Source: Chloroflexota bacterium
GTDB taxonomy: Bacteria > Chloroflexota > Anaerolineae > B4-G1 > SLSP01
Assembly: GCA_012798275.1 (NCBI GenBank)
Contig: JAAZNO010000051.1
Span: forward strand, 1 to 8,812
Length of the DNA: 8,812 nucleotides
Direction of reading: 5' to 3'
The stretch's first letter is position 1; every line of letters starts with the position of its first letter. Positions 6,276 to 8,812 of this stretch are shown here, in pieces. Below the pieces are notes generated by a model that ran no database searches, was not told where the DNA came from, and worked only from the letters and a program-made list of their open reading frames with translations. The position numbers were made by a program, and so were the translations under genes.

Positions 6276-7352
6276 ATGAATACCTCACTCGTGATTCGAC
6301 CCATTCGTGAAGGGGAGAAAGCCGCGACCAAACAGGTGATGCGGCGGGCGTTTTCGCCGTTTACCTGGCTGTTTTTCTCGTGGAGCAAGGACGTGCTGGT
6401 GGCAGAGCACGAAGGGCGCATCGTGGGCGGCGCGGTGCTCAAAACGTTTACGCTGCCCAAGGGGCGGAAGGTGGGCTTCGTCTATTGGGTGTTCACCGAT
6501 CCAGAGGCGCGGGGCCTGGGCGCGGGACAGGGGTTGATCGAAGGGGCGCTGGATTTCTTCGCCGCGCAGGGTTGCGACGAGGTGTCGGCCTGCGTGGAGG
6601 GCTACAACACCAGCTCCAGCAAGCTCTTCGCCACGCGCGGTTTTTCGATCCTCTCGATGGGTGAACAACTCCGCCGCTACGGGTGGGACATCCTCCCCTA
6701 CTGGTGGCATTCCTTTCACTTCATGGATGTGGGGCATTTCCTGTGGGCCAAACCCGCCGCGGAGCGGCCCGATAGTCCGCTGCTCCAATGGCTGGGAACG
6801 TGGCTCGTCAACGTGGCGTTGCTCTGGCTGGCGATCTGGCGCCAGGGGCGCTTCGAGCTCGCGGATCTGTGGACGATCCCCCTGGTGATTCTGGTGGTCT
6901 TCGGGGCGCGCTCGCTGGCGATGTGGCTCGCGGCGAAAGCGCAAGGGCTGGCGGTGCGTTTCCGCGCGTGGGAATCCAGCGCGACGCTGGTGGCAGCACT
7001 GGCGTTGCTTTTTGGCGGCTACTTTCCCTTCACCGGCAGCTTCTATCCCGTGGAGGATCGCTGGCGCTACCGCGAGCTGTTGCCCAAGATCGGGCCGATG
7101 GCGTTGGCGGGAACGCTGGCCTCGCTGCTGCTCGCCTGGGGGAGCTGGGCGGCCCTGCGTGGGGGAGTAGCGCCGGGGATGGCGTCGCTGCTGTCGCCCC
7201 TGTTGGAAATCAGCCGTATGCTGGCGCTGTTGGAGACGGTCGTCGCCTTCTTCCCCCTGATCAGTTTCAACGGGCGACGGATTTGGGATTGGAATCGCGC
7301 TGTTTGGGTGATAGCGAGCCTGGCCGCGGTGGCGCTCTTCTTCGTCCCTTGA
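6276..7352 (+). CDS. GNAT acetyltransferase fused to a site-2-protease-like membrane domain lacking catalytic residues
   Basis: A 358-residue protein. I start it at ATG 6276 with AAAGGA at 6264-6269 (spacing 6); a GTG at 6222 is in frame but lacks a ribosome site and adds unrelated residues. Residues 4-130 form a GNAT fold with strand VGFVYWVFTDPEARG, the acetyl-CoA loop RGLGAG (79-84), and the motif-B region GYNTSSSKLFATRGFSIL (109-126). The substrate cannot be predicted. Residues about 170-358 form a membrane domain of five or six helices. It resembles archaeal/bacterial M50 (S2P-like) proteins in layout: GARSLAMWLAAKAQGLAVRF (210-229) where HExxH should stand, RFRAW (228-232), GPMALAGTLASLLLAW (273-288) where the GPxxN element stands, and FNGRRIWDWNRAVWVI (331-346) where PLDGxKVxxWN stands. 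The two histidines and Glu of HExxH are R, S and M here and the Asp of PLDG is Asn, so protease activity is unlikely. The M50 resemblance is from memory of the family pattern, not from a search. Confidence 0.85.
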   Translation: MNTSLVIRPIREGEKAATKQVMRRAFSPFTWLFFSWSKDVLVAEHEGRIVGGAVLKTFTLPKGRKVGFVYWVFTDPEARGLGAGQGLIEGALDFFAAQGCDEVSACVEGYNTSSSKLFATRGFSILSMGEQLRRYGWDILPYWWHSFHFMDVGHFLWAKPAAERPDSPLLQWLGTWLVNVALLWLAIWRQGRFELADLWTIPLVILVVFGARSLAMWLAAKAQGLAVRFRAWESSATLVAALALLFGGYFPFTGSFYPVEDRWRYRELLPKIGPMALAGTLASLLLAWGSWAALRGGVAPGMASLLSPLLEISRMLALLETVVAFFPLISFNGRRIWDWNRAVWVIASLAAVALFFVP

Positions 7353-7373
7353 TTTGGCCCGCCGTGTACAATG

Positions 7374-7429
7374 CCGTGTCCAGGTGTCCGGGTGCCCACG
7401 TGTTCATGTGAGCACATGGGCACGTATTT
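7374..7429 (+). repeat. 8-bp periodic repeat with embedded inverted repeat
   Basis: The stretch can be cut into octamers CCGTGTCC, AGGTGTCC, GGGTGCCC, ACGTGTTC, ATGTGAGC, ACATGGGC and ACGTATTT, most with GTG at positions 3-5 and C at position 8. Within it, 7392-7406 and 7409-7423 form a 15-bp inverted repeat with two mismatches and a two-base spacer. It lies about 20 bases after the stop codon of the GNAT-fusion gene and is followed by a mildly T-rich stretch, so it could act as a transcript 3' hairpin. Confidence 0.5.
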
Positions 7430-7560
7430 ATCTTCAAAAGAGACGCCATGTGCTGGCACACATCATCCAAGCATGAAAATATGCGGTGACTGTTCAGCCT
7501 GGCGCCAGGTAGCTGCGATAGAGGAACCTTTGTGGCCTGTAGCTTTTGCCCCACCCCCTG

Positions 7561-7598
7561 CCCCCTCCCCGACGGCGCATACGCCGTCGGGGAGGGGG
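7561..7598. repeat. Perfect 17-bp hairpin A (loop CATA)
   Basis: CCCCCTCCCCGACGGCG (7561-7577) is the exact reverse complement of 7582-7598, with the four-base loop CATA between. A run of seven A follows at 7599-7605. Neither strand has a T-run on its downstream side, so it is not a canonical terminator. Confidence 0.8.
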
Positions 7599-7609
7599 AA
7601 AAAAATAAG

Positions 7610-7648
7610 GGGGTTTTGCAGGCGGGCGTAGCCCGCCTGCAAAACCCC
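7610..7648. repeat. Perfect 18-bp hairpin B (loop GTA)
   Basis: GGGGTTTTGCAGGCGGGC (7610-7627) is the exact reverse complement of 7631-7648, separated by GTA. An A-rich run follows at 7651-7657. The core GGCGGGCGTAGCCCGCC is the kind of short palindrome that is commonly dispersed between genes in bacterial genomes. Confidence 0.8.
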
Positions 7649-7661
7649 ACAAAAAAAGTTT

Positions 7662-7694
7662 CTCCTTTCCCCCGCGCAACGCGGGGGAAAGGAG
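7662..7694. repeat. Perfect 15-bp hairpin C (loop CAA)
   Basis: CTCCTTTCCCCCGCG (7662-7676) is the exact reverse complement of 7680-7694, with the loop CAA. One base separates it from the right arm of the outer stem. Confidence 0.8.
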
Positions 7695-7747
7695 CCAGGG
7701 GATAGGGGCAAAAGTTGATTCTCAATCTTCAAGGATCGCCAGAGAAT

Positions 7748-7798
7748 CTTGCGTTTTTTAGTCAGTGGCGGTACCTTTGTCACGCAAGTGATTTTTTT
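7748..7798 (+). terminator. Weak terminator-like hairpin with T7 run
   Basis: CTTGCG (7748-7753) pairs with CGCAAG (7783-7788) around a 29-base loop, and seven T follow at 7792-7798. An overlapping 7-bp repeat GATTCTC/GAGAATC (7717-7723, 7742-7748) precedes six T at 7754-7759. Either could end upstream transcripts, but the loops are long, so support is modest. Confidence 0.25.
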
Positions 7799-7830
7799 CG
7801 CTGATTCGCTGACTGCTGACTCGCTGATCT
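7799..7830 (+). repeat. Imperfect tandem repeat of (C)GCTGAYT, including copy 2 of the dispersed 16-mer
   Basis: CGCTGATT, CGCTGACT, GCTGACT and CGCTGATC follow one another. The part 7808-7823 matches 6248-6263 in 15 of 16 bases. It stands 10 bases before the AAGGAG of the ABC gene. Confidence 0.5.
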
Positions 7831-7851
7831 CTATTTTCGAAGGAGCAAATC

Positions 7852-8799
7852 ATGGCCCTGGTCGAAGTGAAAAACCTGGTGAAACGCTATACCCCCGCCG
7901 GTCCGAATGCGGTGGACGATGTGTCTTTCGAGATCCATGCGGGGGAGATGTTCAGCCTTCTCGGTCCCAACGGCGCAGGGAAGACGACGACGATCTCGAT
8001 GATCAGCACGCTGCTGGCGCCGACGTCCGGCAGGGTGCTCGTGGACGGCTTCGACGTGCAAGCTGAGCCGATGGCAGTGCGCGAGCGCATCGGCGTCGCC
8101 CCACAGGATCTGGCGCTCTACTACGACCTCACCGCCGAGGAGAATCTGCGCTTCTGGGGCGAAATGCGCGGCCTGGGCGGGGCGGAACTCAGGCGTGAAA
8201 TCGCCGAGAAGCTGGCGCTGATGGACCTCACCGATCGGGCGAAGGCGCGCGTCAAGACTTTCTCCGGCGGCATGAAGCGCCGCCTCAACCTGGCGATCGG
8301 CCTGCTCGGCAACCCGCCCCTGGTGATGCTGGATGAACCGACGGTCGCCATTGACCCGCAAAGCCGCCGCTACATCCTGGATTATGTCAAGAGGATGAAC
8401 GTCAACGGCACGACAGTGCTCTACACCACCCATTACATGGAAGAGGCGCAGGAGCTCAGCCATCGCATCGGCATCATAGATCACGGCAAGCTCATCGCGT
8501 TGGGGACGCTGGAGGAATTGACGCGGCAGGTGGGCGAACACGAGACGCTCGTCCTCAAGCTGCATCAGGAAGAGGGCGGCGCGGCGTTGGTCGAAGCGCT
8601 GCGCGGCATGGAGGAGGTGCTGCAGGCCAGCGCCAGCGATGGCGAGGTGACACTCAACGTCCGCTCGGCGCAGGCGGCGCTCCCCCTCGCCTTGGACCAG
8701 GCTGCAGGCCTGGGATTGAGCATCCGCACGGTAGACATCCGCGAGCCGAACCTGGAGACCGTCTTCCTGCATCTCACCGGGCGGGCGCTGCGGGATTGA
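7852..8799 (+). CDS. ABC transporter ATP-binding protein (DrrA/CcmA-type, DUF4162-like C-terminus)
   Basis: Cytoplasmic ATPase subunit of an ABC-2-type exporter, 315 residues, the usual length for daunorubicin-resistance-like ATPases. ATG 7852 is preceded by AAGGAG (7840-7845) with six bases spacing. Walker A is GPNGAGKTT (38-46), the Q-loop glutamine is Q85 in VAPQDLALY, the signature is FSGGMKRR (137-144, with Met in place of Gln), Walker B is LVMLDEP (157-163), the D-loop region is AIDPQSR (167-173, where GLDP is more common), and the switch His is H194 in YTTHYMEEA. The C-terminal domain (about 225-312) ends in EPNLETVFLHLTGRALRD, as in DUF4162-bearing exporters. The partner permease is not in the window; only 13 bases follow the stop, so it very likely begins just beyond the edge. 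Substrate is unknown: drugs, lipids or peptides are all possible. Confidence 0.95.
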   Translation: MALVEVKNLVKRYTPAGPNAVDDVSFEIHAGEMFSLLGPNGAGKTTTISMISTLLAPTSGRVLVDGFDVQAEPMAVRERIGVAPQDLALYYDLTAEENLRFWGEMRGLGGAELRREIAEKLALMDLTDRAKARVKTFSGGMKRRLNLAIGLLGNPPLVMLDEPTVAIDPQSRRYILDYVKRMNVNGTTVLYTTHYMEEAQELSHRIGIIDHGKLIALGTLEELTRQVGEHETLVLKLHQEEGGAALVEALRGMEEVLQASASDGEVTLNVRSAQAALPLALDQAAGLGLSIRTVDIREPNLETVFLHLTGRALRD

Positions 8800-8812
8800 A
8801 CGAGAAAGCGAA

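Larger units (their letters stand above)
7544..7713. repeat. Nested four-stem inverted-repeat structure (outer stem enclosing three perfect hairpins)
   Basis: The outer arms pair TTTTGCCCC (7544-7552) with GGGGCAAAA (7705-7713) and CCCCTG (7555-7560) with CAGGGG (7696-7701), a 15-bp stem with a small internal bulge. They enclose three perfect hairpins with 17, 18 and 15 bp stems at 7561-7598, 7610-7648 and 7662-7694. Both strands can fold this way, so the element could be a cruciform-forming DNA repeat, a small non-autonomous mobile element, or a structured RNA. It codes for nothing recognisable. Confidence 0.75.
7353..7851. other. 499-base intergenic region rich in palindromes
   Basis: No credible gene is seen on either strand; the open frames here are short and run through the hairpins. 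The region holds, in order: octamer-periodic DNA with an inverted repeat (7374-7429); a small TGTGC/GCACA hairpin (7449-7460); a perfect palindrome CCTGGCGCCAGG (7498-7509); the four-stem nested structure (7544-7713); a weak terminator-like hairpin with T-run (7748-7798); CTGACT-type tandem repeats (7799-7830); and the ribosome site of the ABC gene. Confidence 0.7.

Noticed and set aside
7561..7598. Rho-independent terminator on either strand
   Set aside because: The stem is ideal, but A follows it on the + strand, and on the - strand no T-run follows, so the U-tract is missing.
7544..7713. CRISPR array or integron attC site
   Set aside because: The palindromes differ from each other and lack equal spacers, and there are no core R-box motifs or adjacent cas or integrase genes.
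7831..8772. Minus-strand open frame opposite the ABC ATPase (313 codons)
   Set aside because: Shadow of a gene with all ABC motifs intact.

Overview
The window is a GC-rich bacterial chromosome segment in which every supported gene lies on the + strand. The protein styles, the long linker/membrane/propeller protein at the left edge, the HisKA_3 kinase with a NarL-type regulator, and the palindrome-rich intergenic DNA fit a Chloroflexota (Anaerolineae-like) genome. That placement is inference from general resemblance, not from a marker gene.

Left part (1-2647): the 3' part of a large gene (proline-rich linker, one membrane helix, TPR-like segment, predicted beta-propeller) is followed within 12 bases by a six-helix NarL-family histidine kinase. 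Its expected partner, a NarL/FixJ response regulator, starts only at 4791.

Middle (2676-4564): between kinase and regulator sits a tightly coupled two-gene cassette. It encodes an OLD/AAA_21-type ABC ATPase and a 210-residue acidic-motif protein that may be a divergent TOPRIM-like effector; the two overlap by ATGA. The cassette is visibly less GC-rich than its flanks, so it looks like an insertion into a two-component operon. It is the best candidate here for an undescribed, possibly anti-phage or genome-maintenance, system.

Right part (4791-8812): the response regulator is followed by an extended -10 promoter and a perfect 12-bp palindrome, then a six-helix LiaI/LiaF-like membrane protein. 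Next comes an unusual fusion of an N-terminal GNAT acetyltransferase to a membrane domain that resembles a site-2 protease (M50) without its metal-binding residues. A 499-base intergenic region follows with octamer-periodic DNA, a 170-base four-stem nested inverted-repeat structure and CTGACT-type short repeats. Last is a DrrA/CcmA-type ABC transporter ATPase with a DUF4162-like C-terminus, whose permease probably begins just past the right edge.

How the genes may work together: the kinase/regulator pair, the LiaF-like protein and the ABC exporter suggest envelope-stress or drug-response signalling and efflux. The ATPase/effector pair looks like a separate module that has landed inside this locus.
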